In this document: positions 53,096 through 64,000 of the stretch, one piece after another
How the letters are laid out: every line of letters starts with the position of its first letter
Numbering within the stretch: position 1 is the first letter of the stretch
Source: Pictodentalium vernedei
Lineage: Eukaryota > Mollusca > Scaphopoda > Dentaliida > Dentaliidae
Direction: 5' to 3'
NCBI GenBank assembly: GCA_031216915.1
Contig: JAUFNR010000176.1
Span: forward strand, 16,612 to 80,611
DNA: 64,000 nt
Position numbers and translations under genes: made by a program
Notes under the pieces: generated by a model
The model's database searches: none
The model's input: only the letters and a program-made list of their open reading frames with translations
What the model was told of the DNA's origin: nothing

Positions 53096-55600
53096 TCCAT
53101 CCCTCTCCTACTACTGGCATTCTAGAAGAAAGTGTTCCAGGGTCTCCACCACACCCAAATTACACATCTGGCACTCCTTTTCACTGTTTTTCCCAATTTT
53201 CCCCAACAGCTCCAGGGAACGCAACCTCAGCTTGAACACCAGTGACCCCCAAATGTGCCATCAAGGTACCCTTCAAAACCAGACTTCTCTTTATCACGCA
53301 GGCCTCCCAAAGACCTCTTTGATTTGACCCCCCTTTCGCCAATTAAGGTAACCATCCCCATGACCCCTTTTCTGACGATTTTGCACCCTGGTTTGCCCCA
53401 ACGTCTAGGGCAGAGATCTTCAATGAGTAGTTCTCTATTAGCTCCCTCAATTGGCCCATTCATCCTGTCTTGATATTTCAGTTGAAAATTGTCTGGAACA
53501 TTACTTTACACCATCGGCTGTCGGGGAGATTTACCAAATAATTAAGATAACCGAGTTTCAATAAGTCTGTCCTGTCCTTGATCCCCATCCCCCCAAGCTC
53601 ACCCCTGATTGCTTCTAGTGCTGCGGCATTACTCGACCCCGTTATCCATCGGCCTGCATCGTTCTGCAGGGTTTCCAAGCTCTTTACAGCCGTCTGGTTT
53701 AGGGGTACCACTTCCGTACCATATGTTACATTTGGCAGACCCACCATTTCCAAATGGCTTTCCCCACGAAAATCTTATTGAAACTGTTTCTCCCTATAAG
53801 TTTCATTTGGTTAAGGATTCGCCTTCCCATCAGAATCAATTTATTTGTGTGATTTCGGTAGATGCCTCATCCTGTGATGTTTATTTTTACCCCCAGATAC
53901 TCGTAGTCACCTGTCTCTCATACACTAAGAAGTTTGCTGCTACCTACCGGAATACAGGACTCCCCAACTCTCCACCTTCGAGTGGGTCCACTATACGCCC
54001 GAGGGTATAACTTTGCTCTTGCTTTCATTAAGTTCGAGTCTCCATTTGCTCCCTTATTTCCCAACAATTCCCAGCATTTTCGCTAGCCCATCTTCGCTTT
54101 CTGACACTAGCACCATATCGTCTGCAAAAACTAGCCCTGGGATCTTCAAATCCCCAACTGCTACCCCCTCGCCGCTGTGCAGGAGTTCATCTCCTAAACC
54201 TTTGATGTACAACGCAAAAAGAATTGGCGAAAGGATACATCCCTGTTTTAGGGCTATCTCCATGGGCACACGTTTTGTTGTTATGTTACCCAGGCTAAGT
54301 TCACTCTGTACATCTTTATATAAAGCTTTCAGAATTCCAACAAACTCGCCTCCAAAGCCCAGAGCCTCAAGCTTTCGTCACATACCACCCCCCCCCCCCC
54401 CACACACATACTCTATCGTATGCCTTTTCAACATCCAAAAAGGCCATAAACATCTTTTTCTTTTTTTCTTTCGCGGATTCTATCATTTGGGATAGCGTGA
54501 AAAGATGGTCAGTCACTCTCCTTCCCTTCCTGAAGCCATTCTGGATCTTTCCCAAAACAACTCTTCTCCTCAATCACCTCCTCTAATCTCCCATACGGAA
54601 CTTTACAGAACACTTTTCCAATGTTGCTACTGACAGAGATCCTTCGATAATTATCCAAAACGTCTTTTTCCCCCTTTTTTGTGAATAAATGTCACTTTGC
54701 TTTCTCTTCACTCTTTTGGGACCTCTTGTTTTTCTATGGTTAAATTGAATTGGGCAGTTAGGCTTTCTCAGAGTTCCTCTCCCCCTTTTTTGATAAACTC
54801 GTTAGGAATTTCGTCCACCCCTCCCACTTTTCCATTCCTTAATTTTGAGATCACCTTTCGCACCTCCTCCGTTTTAATTTCGCTGCACACGAAGTTCGAT
54901 AGATTTTCCTCGACCTGGTTCGTACACTCTGGTGGGTTCCCCATGCCCCATCGCTTATTGTTTACCTTTTTCCAGTGCTTGACTAGTTCTAATGCGATTT
55001 GATCTTGATCATCTGTAACTCTGTCATCTACTTTAATGCTCTGTTGGTTATTCCCTTTGTTACGCTTATTCACCCATTTCCAAAATACGTTCGAACTCGA
55101 CTCCCCTGTCATTCTTATTGTCCTAATAAGACTGCTAATTCGCACTCTCCGATTATCGTCTTTAATCTTATTTACTTTATTTCGTGCTTGTTGATATTCT
55201 TCCTTTGCTACTATGGCCTCGTTTTTTTCCGCCCCCTTGAGTTTTCTACTTCTCCTGTATGCAGCACATTTAGCTTTTCTACCCTTTATGGCCCTTTTCA
55301 TTTCTTCGTCCACTCTGTACCCAAGTTCCCGTGTTGGCACTCTAATCTTTCCTACACATTCCTTCCCTGCCTCCACTAGGCTCACAAGTATGGCGTCGGC
55401 CATTTTCTGGACACTGGCCCTCTTGTGTACGGTTGCAAGCTTTAGTTTCAATTTTTCTTCGAACTTCGCCCAGTCAGCATCCTTGTTGAGTTCCCAAATC
55501 TCCTTGAAGCTTCTTTTGAAGAGAGTGCCAGCGCAGAAGGGTAGAACGAGAGTCCACAAGCCTCGAATTTTCTCCTTCCGCGATGGCACAAATGCCATTT
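53096..55600 (-). pseudogene. Non-LTR retrotransposon reverse transcriptase (LINE), broken
   Basis: Read right to left: an N-terminal linker (FKRSFKEIWELNKDADWAKF) and basic spacer through a long open frame 55600-54768 ending KLRNGKVGGVDEIPNEFIKK, the entry motif of LINE RTs. Then FRKGRRVTDHLFTLSQMI (about 54500-54555), FLDVEKAYDRV (motif A, about 54412-54450), a poly-C frameshift (54388-54402), GCILSPILFALYI (about 54200-54240) and the catalytic LVFADDMVLV (FADD about 54117-54128). Thumb/connection sequence continues to 53478, and the zinc motif CQMCNLGVVETLEHFLLEC closes near 53100. The endonuclease is absent, so the copy is 5'-truncated. Confidence 0.8.
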
Positions 55601-57225
55601 CGATTAACCCATTCACACCGTGTGTCGTTCTGTGTTTATTACACGCCTTCACGTCTATACAAAAAATATTAGAAGGACACTTAGCAATTCATTTGACAAC
55701 TATCAACAAAAATAACGCATTTTATCGTCAACCACATTTGCGAGGTAACCCGTGTTACTATTTAGTCCCCCGAGTTCCAATGTGTTCTATTTGTCTACTG
55801 GCACATAGAACACATTGGAACTCAGAGGGCGATTTTCAGCTATCGCTGGCGATTCAAATTGTAAATGCATTGCACGATTTGAAGAAAATTCCAGTGACAT
55901 TTCGCTTCTATTTAAAGGTAGCCCGTCAACGATTTCCGTTCTGCACATTTGTGAGGAACAGAATTTCATTTTCCGCACGGTTTAGTGTTGCTGTAGATTG
56001 GGATTACATAGAACAGGTGTGTAGTAAATATGTTATAGTCATTCTCGCTATCCCATAACGTGTACGTGTCTATTGTCGTTGATTCAAAACAATAAACATT
56101 TACGATAAAAAGTTTAAACATTAGTAGTTCTACTAAAAGAGATGCATTTGGTAGTGCCGCCTTTGTGGAAATGTACTGAGGGCAGTGACATCAAAACTAC
56201 TCTAGACCTATATACAATTGTTTCACTGTTAATTCCATGGAGACAATTTACTGCACCACTGTGGGATAAAGCGAAAATGTATCACAGACTCCCCCAGGCT
56301 CTTATTCATTAAGTAAACGTCCATCTCTTATACTTTTTCACATTATTTAAGCCCTATTCGTTGTGTGTAAACTTTCCCACGTAGGAGTTTTAGATGGATA
56401 TTTTACTCTCCACGTTCTCCCGAGTTTTAATTACCCCTGGAACGAAACGATCTTGGCCGTTCGTCTTTTTATCCTACACTCTTTACCTAATGTCCATATA
56501 CTCTAAAAATACATTTGATCTCGACCTCATATTTTCACATCGACATATAACACTGCCTTTATACTCCTTTTGATTACGATAACCATCCTTGTTTACTTTT
56601 TCCATGTTTGTTTATACTTTTCATTTGTAATTCATGCGCCATTTTTCTCCACTCACTCACGTTTTTTGCTGAAAAGCACTTTATCTTTTTCTTCATTAAT
56701 ATGTCTTTAGCTCAACATTCACTTTATTACTGACCCCGACTCTTCTTATATTTTTTTGCTACTGCCATTCTCCACATCCGATTTCAGTTTCTCTCCCAAC
56801 AGAGCATCCAGTTCGAGCTGAATCCGCGTATTATTGCTTTTGTTTTTTCTGCGATCACTTTGCAGTTTACATCATCATGTGTCGCTATAAACTCCCTTCA
56901 CACCTCTTTATTTCGCCTTGAAAACACCAAGCTATTAACACAATTAGTGGAACTACATGGTGCAATCATAAAACTACAGCTGTGATGAAACTCCATTCAT
57001 ATTTATTCAGTAAACGCGCATCTCTGATGGTATTAGAAAAGTCATTAAAGATTCTGTGAAATCAGGTCTCGATTCCGGAGGCGGACTGGCCGTGTGGTCC
57101 ACCGGGGCATTTCCTGATGGACCCCCTATTGGTAGCCTCCCAGAGCTCTCAAACTTTACACAGACCAACACCTGTTGGCGCGTGAAATTTCGTGAAAATT
57201 ACTAAAAGGAGAAATGGATCTGATC
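55601..57225. other. No gene seen; contains a hairpin
   Basis: The only structure is an inverted repeat at 55768-55829. A plus-strand frame extending to 56058 over LINE antisense sequence is not convincing as a gene. Confidence 0.45.
55768..55829. repeat. Inverted repeat (hairpin)
   Basis: 'cgagttccaatgtgttctat' (55771-55790) pairs with 'atagaacacattggaactca' (55805-55824) across a 14-nt loop. Confidence 0.85.
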
Positions 57226-57598
57226 ATTTATTTATTTATTGGTATTTCAGGTCAGATACTTATGTACAATGGCTCATCGTGACCGTGACAGTTTTACGGG
57301 TGGAGAAAGCCGGTGTACCCGGAGAGAACCATCGAGCATCGATAAGCAACTGTCAGCTCCTCAACATTCTAACTCTGTTCAAGCTCTGCTCAAGTAGGGT
57401 TACAGCGGTTGAAGACATGTGCACAATCGACGTGCTGTAGCAGTACGCCTTTGTACACGGCGTCATCGTACCCCCACATAGGCAACCGGGATAAGGTGCC
57501 TTGCCCAAGGACACAACGCGGGTCATCCCGGACAGGGATCCAACTCAAGATCTCGAGCATAGAAGTCCAACGGTTTACCACTGAGCCACCGCGCCCCC
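57226..57598 (-). mobile_element. tRNA-headed SINE
   Basis: (TTTA)n tail at 57226-57240, 'attggtatttcaggtcagat', conserved body, then on the minus strand the head GGGGGCGCGGTGGCTCAGTG at 57580-57598. The B-box region is diverged. Confidence 0.8.
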
Positions 57599-58089
57599 AA
57601 TGCATATGCTGATTACATAGCCTGTCGGTTTATCGAAATGCCTCATTGGCAGTCCACATAGAGGCCGTTTAGATATAAATCAGTCTAGTCTCCCACTGAT
57701 CGATTAGATGCAAGGAAACAGCGTTCTTTCAGTTCGAAAAATCAAAATTTACTCCCATGGGGCCGAACTATGGTCGGCCTGGTGAGTCCGCCCCCCCCCC
57801 CCCCCCCTTTGGTGAAACCATTTTTGCCAAATTATCGACAAAGGTGATTCAAAAATGCCATTGGAAATACCCTCTATGTGGACTGCCAGTCATCGCTCAG
57901 ATGCAATGAAGCAGCGTTTTTCGGTTCAAAAAATCAAATTTTGCCCGGATCCAGGGTCTCCTTTGTATGTTTCCCGGCAACGTTTCATTTTTGGCCTAGT
58001 CCGCCCCTGCGTGATTGAGATACATTTGTTGCGTTTATTCAAAGAACAAAACATTTTTATTATTGACCTTTACATAACGTAAATACCCA
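57599..58089. repeat. Two inverted/related segments, otherwise no gene
   Basis: 'gatgcaaggaaacagcgttc...gttcgaaaaatcaaaattta' (57707-57750) and 'gatgcaatgaagcagcgttt...gttcaaaaaatcaaattttg' (57900-57945) are direct copies, each with a 'ggcagtccacatag'-type segment nearby, in one case inverted. Poly-C at 57790-57807. Confidence 0.45.
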
Positions 58090-58262
58090 TATCCGGTCAG
58101 TGTAATTCGTGAAAACCTCAATTCAAATGTTATTATTTTGTCATTTTTGCTTTCAAAACTTATGAACCCTCATTGGAACGAGCTTGTTCAAACGGGGAGT
58201 CATAAGCTATGTTTCGGAGGCAAAAATGAAACTTTGCAGTTATTCCAGATATTATTTGGTGG
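58090..58262. repeat. TTAA MITE fragment, heavily decayed
   Basis: It retains 'tcaaaacttatgaaccctca', 'ttggaacgagcttgtt' and 'gagtcataagctatgttt'. The terminal CCCTTTACC repeats are not recognisable. Confidence 0.55.
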
Positions 58263-60214
58263 GAAATCTCTCTAGTCCTGTTTCGTGAGTGGTTACAGCG
58301 ACTGAATCATGGAAGCGACGGCTAAGACCCAGCAAACAGCTTGCCGTAAAATAAATGTCCTCGGCCGGCTCGGCGGCTTATCTACCCAGCGTGGCAAGAA
58401 CACGTCTTCGCTTATCATTCATGGTATACTCCATATGTCCGGGCTTTACCGATTCATAGATCTCATTCATAGAATGAAGAGACAGCATTGATCGCAATAT
58501 GTGGATGTGGCAGAAATTTGGAGAGATAATTTTTCGGATTGCACTTGAACGCTCGAGTCAGAATACGATTAAGATACCTCGAGTTGTTTCCCCTACACCA
58601 ATCATTCGCCATTCTGTGCTGTTATTTGGTTCAACATAATATTCAAAACAATTTATAGCGAGGTGGAAGACGAGTTGCACGTCCATCTTCAGATGTTTGT
58701 TATGAAACCATGGGTTGATAATGCATCATCGGTTTACATCTATCCTTAATGAGGATAATATTAACTTAACTCACCAGAATATAAGGAAGTTCAAACTGTG
58801 TCGTCTCAAAACCACACGTGTATCACTGAAAGCAAACAATGATGCGAGCAAATAAAAAGCTTGACCTGGAATACGAGTAGTAGTGATGACTGCGGAAACG
58901 GGAAACATGCAGAGAATATATTCTTTTGTCAATAAACTTTACTGATGATATATATGTGTATCAATTGTGTTTGATCACCACAATATCATGTAAACTGACA
59001 AACAAGTTTTCACCTGCAGGTCACAACATCGTAATAATTTGTCGATTGGTGTTTCGTGCATTGGCGTTGTTGTTTTAACACTGTAATTGCTATAGTGCTG
59101 TGAAAGTTGTTGGCATAGTCCGGCCGCCAAATGCCAACTTTCTGCCGAACTTCAAAGTTGCGTCCAGAGTTGTTTTCTCTGTGGTCTCTGATAGAGGTAC
59201 ATCTCCTGATTCAGCAAAAACTATACTGGACGTCTGACAGCATTGGGCAATTTGAGATATTCGTCGCAGAAAAGGAGTAAAACTTCTCCCTCGATTGCAG
59301 GTTGCGGAACGCGAAACTTGATATATGCCAAATAGGTATGAACGTGTGTGGACAACTGATACATTACCTGACCCCACACGACAAGTTTTGGGTTTGGTAA
59401 AGTACAATTATTGAGCTTGCGGAGGCATCGTCTTCACCTTGTGAAGCTGGAGAAATGGAACGGTACGAATGTCGGACAATTTGTATCAATGATTATGCAC
59501 ACTTAATAGATCACGACCTAGTCGCAATCCCGTCTGATTTTGATAATTCAGACCGGGGTTCGACTGGCTCGCGATTTGGTTAAAGTTCTCTGTCTGCTTT
59601 TCTGTCCACATTTGTGTTTGTTTGTTTGCTTGTTGGGGCCACAACCCTGAAAAATCTGACCTTCGAAAAGGGACGCGAAAACATTGCATATCATTAGCAA
59701 GTGTCGATTGTGTTTTCTAGAATCGGCCCTTATTTTGCAATGTTTTATCTCTGCAATTCCGATCACCAGAGTAAATGAATCGCGAGCAGATAGCAATCCT
59801 ATCTCGATTCAATCGGAAATGAGGCCACAGTGCTGAAGAATTATACGATCGGGACTTCTAAACTGAGTTTGTTGTTGTAGTTCTTTCTTCTTTTCAGTTG
59901 AACATAACGTTGTAACCAACTGTACGAATGCAGAAAATTAAATGTACACCCAAATGGTTAAGTTAGAACCCCGCGAATATCAAATTCGAACTGAGTCGTA
60001 TCGAATCGAATCAGACAGAGGATTTCGAATCGAATCGAATCTCACCGTTTTAGACGTTATTGATATTGCACCTTCTTACAATAGTGGGTTGTAGTAAATA
60101 TTGTCAGTCTCCACTCCGCCTATTTAGGCGAATCAGTCAAAAATGTGGAATACTACAGGAAGTGGAATCAAAGTAGTTCCGGAAACAGAACCTCCTCGAA
60201 CTCTCCTTCTACAC
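58263..60214. other. No gene seen
   Basis: Unique-looking sequence. A TCGAA-rich tract (about 59980-60050) resembles another at 61175-61260, so the two may be ends of one repeat split by the element between them. Confidence 0.4.
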
Positions 60215-61103
60215 TCAGAAAAATCCAGGTTCTCCGTAGGTATTTTGGAATACTCGGCCTCCTGGAATACCAATAATATTGATTTTTAATAGCTTCCCCT
60301 TCTAATTTGCACACAGAGTACCAAAGTGCCAATTTATCAGAAAAATCCAGGTTCTCCATAGGTAGTCTGGAATACCGGGACTCCCGGATTACTTATAACA
60401 TTGCTTTTTAATAGCTTCCCCTTCTAATTTGCACACTCAGTTTATCATTATGTGCGAGAGTTGTAGTCTCTGATTCAAGCGCCATCTGAGAATGTCGTCT
60501 GTCACAGTGGAAGCGTGGTCAAAAGATATGGTTGCCGACTGGCAGTTCATTTGTGTTGTGTTGTTTCTCCTTTCCACATATTGAAATCTGATCAGTACAA
60601 TGACTGATCGAGTAAGGTCTGTGGCACTCAGACATACGCATTCATGTACACTGGAATTCATGTATACTCAAGATGTGAAGATGGGTCAGCTCAGTTGCAT
60701 AGCATTCAATTGTGTGAGCACCACTTTGCCTTAGTTTTCAGATGTGCAGAAATTTCTGTTTTTTTTCCAAAAACACATTGGTTTGATATTCTGGAGTTCT
60801 CAGTTTTAGCATTGATACTTAAGGGGGCCTTTATATTTGGCATTCTAGAATTCCCAAGAACACAGGCAATATATTTGGTATTTGATAACCTGTATGTTTG
60901 GTATTCTGGAGTACCCAAAATGTGTTGGTATCTTATAGCACCAACCTTGGTACTATGGAGAACCAATACATTTGGTAATATGGAATATCAAATGTAGTTT
61001 GGTATTCTATAGTACCTTTATTTTGGAACTCCTATGGTGACAAGTGGAGTACCTAATTTGATAGTTTAGAAAACCTACCTAGATGTTTAGAGTGTATCAT
61101 CAG
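60202..61103. repeat. Possible TIR element with a 100-bp internal duplication
   Basis: It starts 'acactcagaaaaatccaggt' and ends 'tagatgtttagagtgt', a short inverted match (ACACTC...GAGTGT). Segments 60215-60318 and 60338-60436 are near-duplicates ('ttaatagcttccccttctaa' in both). The interior is rich in GGTATTC/GAATACC words. A frame of 117 codons at 60644-60997 arises from these repeats. Confidence 0.4.
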
Positions 61104-61588
61104 GTATCCTGTACAGGAGACCTGGCGATAGACGGAGAGTTCAAGGGGAGACACTTGCTTGGATTTTAAGAATATCTCGACAAATCGAAACTTTCCGAAT
61201 CAACAAGATTCGAATTCAATCGAATCATCGGGGCGATTTCGAATAAAATCGATTTTCGGAGTTTTACAAAGCTCCAGAGAACATGAAAAAGTGATGTCAT
61301 TGAGTTTATTATTTCACACACTTCCTCTGTCACTTGAAGCAGGCAAGACAAGATGCTGGGACGCAATAATGCCAGGGATGTGTGTATGTGTATATACATA
61401 ACCACTAAGGTCATCTTTTTTATGTCAAGGTAAAAAGTTAAAAAAAGTGTCATTATTGTATTTTCTTACACAGCACATCCCACTTGAATGCCAAAATCAC
61501 TACAACGTATACAATACATGATATGAATATTTGTATGTCCAACCGAAATTTTAGTCGCTCTCGAAAGAGATGAAAGTGAAGTGAAATT

Positions 61589-61719
61589 ACATTCTAAAAT
61601 CAGTTGGGTTACAAATTAACTCAAATGAGCTGGGTCGAGTGAATATGAACCCAACTGGGTTGATATTCAATCAACCCAGTTGATTTGGGTTGATTTTCAC
61701 CCAACTGATTTTAGAGTGT
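61589..61719. repeat. Compact TIR element (ACATTCTAAAATCAGTTGGG)
   Basis: It is 131 bp: 'acattctaaaatcagttggg' at the left inverted against 'cccaactgattttagagtgt' at the right, with internal 'gaatatgaacccaactgggt'. It is the uninterrupted relative of 11150-11867. Confidence 0.85.
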
Positions 61720-61956
61720 CCTTACCTTGTTTACGCAACTTCGGGGTGGGATGCGAAGCTTGGTACAAACTTTGCCAAACTTACGCTGATGTGTATGCAC
61801 AGCAGACGACTCACCTTGATCTTGACGACCAAAATCATGGAGCAAAAACAAAGGTGTTGTTTTGTTTTTCGTTTTCATACTTTGATGAAAAACGGATATA
61901 AATTATCAAAGATAGAATAACAGATATGTTTTGGCAGAAGAGGCAAAATGACTTGA

Positions 61957-62352
61957 ATGCCTCCAGCCGATTGCAGTCATACCGTTCCTTTAAATGGGAT
62001 TTTAGAATGGAAAAATATCTTGGCGTTGTTACGGACTTTAAATACAGAGTGGCACTCTCTAGATTTCGGACATCTTCTCATTCACTTTTTTATTGAGAGT
62101 GGGCGTTACAATAATACACCACGTGATCAAAGAATCTGTAAAGCATGTAACCTGATGGAAACAGAAAACGAATATAACTTTTTACTTGTATGTCCCCACC
62201 ATCATTATTTAAGACAAAAGTTTCTCAAACCCTATTATTGTTATCACCCATCCCTTGTAAAATTCGAGTCATTGATGTCATCACAGTCGCAATCTATAAT
62301 TCAGAAGTTAGCTAAATTTATATATTTCGCAGAGAAACAGCGACTAGTTTAA
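61957..62352 (+). pseudogene. LINE ORF2 C-terminal fragment with zinc motif
   Basis: The frame of 131 codons shows ILEWKNILALLRTLNTEWHS, IESGRYNNTPRDQRICKACN and ENEYNFLLVCPHHHYLRQKF, i.e. a C-x2-C-x(n)-H/N-x4-C-H-type motif that closes many non-LTR retrotransposon RTs, then a helical tail ending KFIYFAEKQRLV. It lacks RT motifs and is followed by a G/C-rich 3' end and (TTGA)n near 62660. It is a 5'-truncated LINE. Confidence 0.6.
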
Positions 62353-62890
62353 TGGAGGGGACACCGGTGTGTTCTTCTCGCCACCCCCCGGCCCCACCGT
62401 ACTCTGGGTGCTATTGGCACACAGGGCGTGGCGGGGCTGGGGTGTCGGGAATGATGGGCTGGTGTCTCATCCTTATAGAGAAAGGCTCACAGTCCCACCA
62501 CAACCCCCCCCCCCCCCCCAAAAGAGAAAAATACACAAACAAAAATAGTCCATAAGATAGATTATCCCTTGCTGAAATAGTCTAAATCCACTGTGACAGT
62601 GTACTGTAAATTGCATGTACGACTACAAACATTGTATAATGTTTAAAGTTAAATAAATATATTGATTGATTGATATACTGGACTGATCGAAGTCTGCTCG
62701 GATAGCAGATCTCTTTACCCAATGGCCACGGAATGTATAGAAACATGGTAAAAATGTTGCCCAGTATGTATCTACGTGACGAACATTCAAAAGTATTATT
62801 AGTGGGAACAGTGCTTGCCGCGTACGTGCAAATATTCATGAACATCCCAAAAGTTAACCTTGTATTATGTCCTTATCAAAATCATGTTAG
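62353..62890. other. LINE 3' end and unique sequence; no gene
   Basis: It contains a C-rich 3'-UTR-like part (62360-62520), a poly-C run (62505-62520) and 'ttgattgattgata' (62661-62674), which may be the LINE's 3' tail. Confidence 0.45.
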
Positions 62891-63268
62891 GTTTATTTAT
62901 TTATTTATTGGTGTTTTAAGGTCACATATTTCTGCACAATGGCTAATCATGAAATCGATAGTTTCACGGGTGGAGAAAGCCGGAGTAACCCGGAGAGAAC
63001 CACCGAACAAACGGCGAGCAACTGTCAGCTCCTCAACATACTAACTCCACAAAAGCAGGGTTAGCATTGGTTGAAGGACAGGTGCACCATCGACGTGCAG
63101 TTCGCCGTAGTACACAAGTCAACGTGCCCCCACGTGGGCAATTGGGTTGAAGTGTTTTGTCCAAGGACACAACGCAGTTGCCGCAGCTGGGATTCGGACA
63201 GAGGACCTCTATGAGGACCTCTCGGCTTGCAGCTTGCACCTCTACCCATTGAGCCACCGTGCTACCTG
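62891..63268 (-). mobile_element. tRNA-headed SINE with TSD
   Basis: (TTTA)n tail, 'ttggtgttttaaggtcacat', full body, and on the minus strand a head GTGGCTCAATGGGTAGAGGT. It is flanked by atgttaggtt at 62884-62893 and 63269-63278, a target-site duplication. The B-box zone contains a short tandem duplication (gaggacctct). Confidence 0.85.
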
Positions 63269-63278
63269 ATGTTAGGTT

Positions 63279-63709
63279 GGAGAAATATTGTAGAAATAGT
63301 AACGCGATTGTGCGGATGTGCATGAATGCACAACATCTCCCATTGACCTGACGGCTTTGAGATTATTCAAGTTGCCAAGATTAAAGAAAAAGTAAATAAG
63401 AGGAATATGTTCCAACTATCATGTCATTATTGACACATTGTGTCACAAATATGGCTATCCTGTGATGGCGTGCCATTTCAGTTCTCCAACTAATTTGTTC
63501 CACCAGTGGAATACAAAATGAAACCAGCCATTATTAAGCTCGTAGCAATCCTGCACAAGCTGCACTCGGGATGACTGAATTATTGAACAACTAGAGGATC
63601 ATCAGTGGAAGACATCCCACTCCTAGCGCATCAGTTTGTAAAACCAGACAGTCGCCGCTGATTGCTTGTTTCCATCTGATTCCATTGACTTTGTGTATTT
63701 GACGATGTT
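63279..63709. other. No gene seen
   Basis: No frame or repeat recognised. Confidence 0.45.
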
Positions 63710-63924
63710 TTAACCCTTTATCCAACGTAAAGGCCAAAACCGGCCAGCGCTATTCTAAAAAAAATCGCCAATTAATTTTCTTCATTTCTTCATTTTTTTT
63801 GTCTCAAAAACATAGGTTATGACCTCTCGTTGAGAGACAAAAAATAAAAAAATGAAAAAAAATTAGTTATTCAAGATTTGTTTTGCAAATGTCGTCGGCA
63901 TTTTCATGTTAGGTAAAGGGTTAA
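63710..63924. repeat. TTAA MITE, internally deleted
   Basis: TTAA-CCCTTTATCCAAC at 63710 pairs with TTAGGTAAAGGG-TTAA ending 63924. The central palindrome has lost one arm ('gacctctcgttgagagacaa'), so the element is about 35 bp shorter than at 12067. Confidence 0.85.
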
Positions 63925-64000
63925 GCTCTACCCAAACTTCAGTAGGTGTTTTTTTTTACCTTTTACCCCACGATATCAAAGTTTCGCTACAATGATGGGT

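Noticed and set aside
54013-54495. Plus-strand 160-codon frame
   Set aside because: Antisense to the LINE RT containing the FADD motif; serine/proline-rich by composition only.
55213-56058. A 281-codon plus-strand frame
   Set aside because: Its first part is antisense to the LINE reverse transcriptase, and the second part spans the 55768 hairpin with no recognisable domain or splice sites.
60644-60997. 117-codon plus-strand frame
   Set aside because: Composed of repeated GGTATTC/GAATACC words; no protein-like conservation.

Overview
The window is animal nuclear DNA, AT-rich and intron-bearing, and almost entirely built from layered transposable elements. The mix suggests a lophotrochozoan, most likely a mollusc and perhaps a bivalve: repeats that open AGCTCACCTGA and close in CTCTTGTT, tRNA- and 5S-headed SINEs with AAAT tails, TTAA-flanked hairpin MITEs, a Gypsy-type LTR element, a decayed Polinton/Maverick and a metazoan phytochelatin synthase exon. 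The taxon is an inference; no barcode gene is present.

Layout. 1-5.7 kb: three copies of the AGCTCACCTGA repeat, one of them nested in a TTAA MITE. 5.7-12.3 kb: mostly unique DNA with a LINE 3' scrap, a strong hairpin, two MITEs, a weak remnant of a possible secreted-protein gene (9.4-10.6 kb) and a 5S-headed SINE lodged in a TIR element. 12.3-19.5 kb: a 6.3-kb LTR retrotransposon on the minus strand (gag, zinc knuckle and protease, then directly an integrase tail, with reverse transcriptase and RNase H missing), inserted into the SGNH-esterase domain of a LINE ORF1. 19.5-23.9 kb: LINE remnants, SINEs, a MITE and an unrecognised 266-codon single-pass membrane protein ORF. 23.9-27.4 kb: an inverted AGCTCACCTGA copy swollen by a 19-unit, roughly 119-bp minisatellite. 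27.4-31.8 kb: sparse, with a second TTAA MITE family and a tandem array of about 150 bp.

31.9-46.1 kb is a degenerate Polinton: recognisable genes for a zinc-ribbon/phospholipase A2-like/integrase protein, capsid-like protein, fibre-like protein, adenain-like protease and protein-primed family B DNA polymerase, plus small accessory genes. Frameshifts, stops, a SINE, a MITE and an AGCTCACCTGA element break it. Three of its enzymes show substitutions at expected catalytic positions.

46.1-50.4 kb: a LINE RT scrap, then the one convincing host gene, phytochelatin synthase exon 1 (47099-47726, minus), followed by a same-strand run of SINEs. 51.2-55.6 kb: a minus-strand LINE split by a 1.65-kb unclassified insertion. 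55.6-64 kb: unique DNA, two SINEs, TIR elements, a LINE C-terminus and a last TTAA MITE. The genes do not form a pathway; the window mainly records successive insertions around one metal-detoxification gene.
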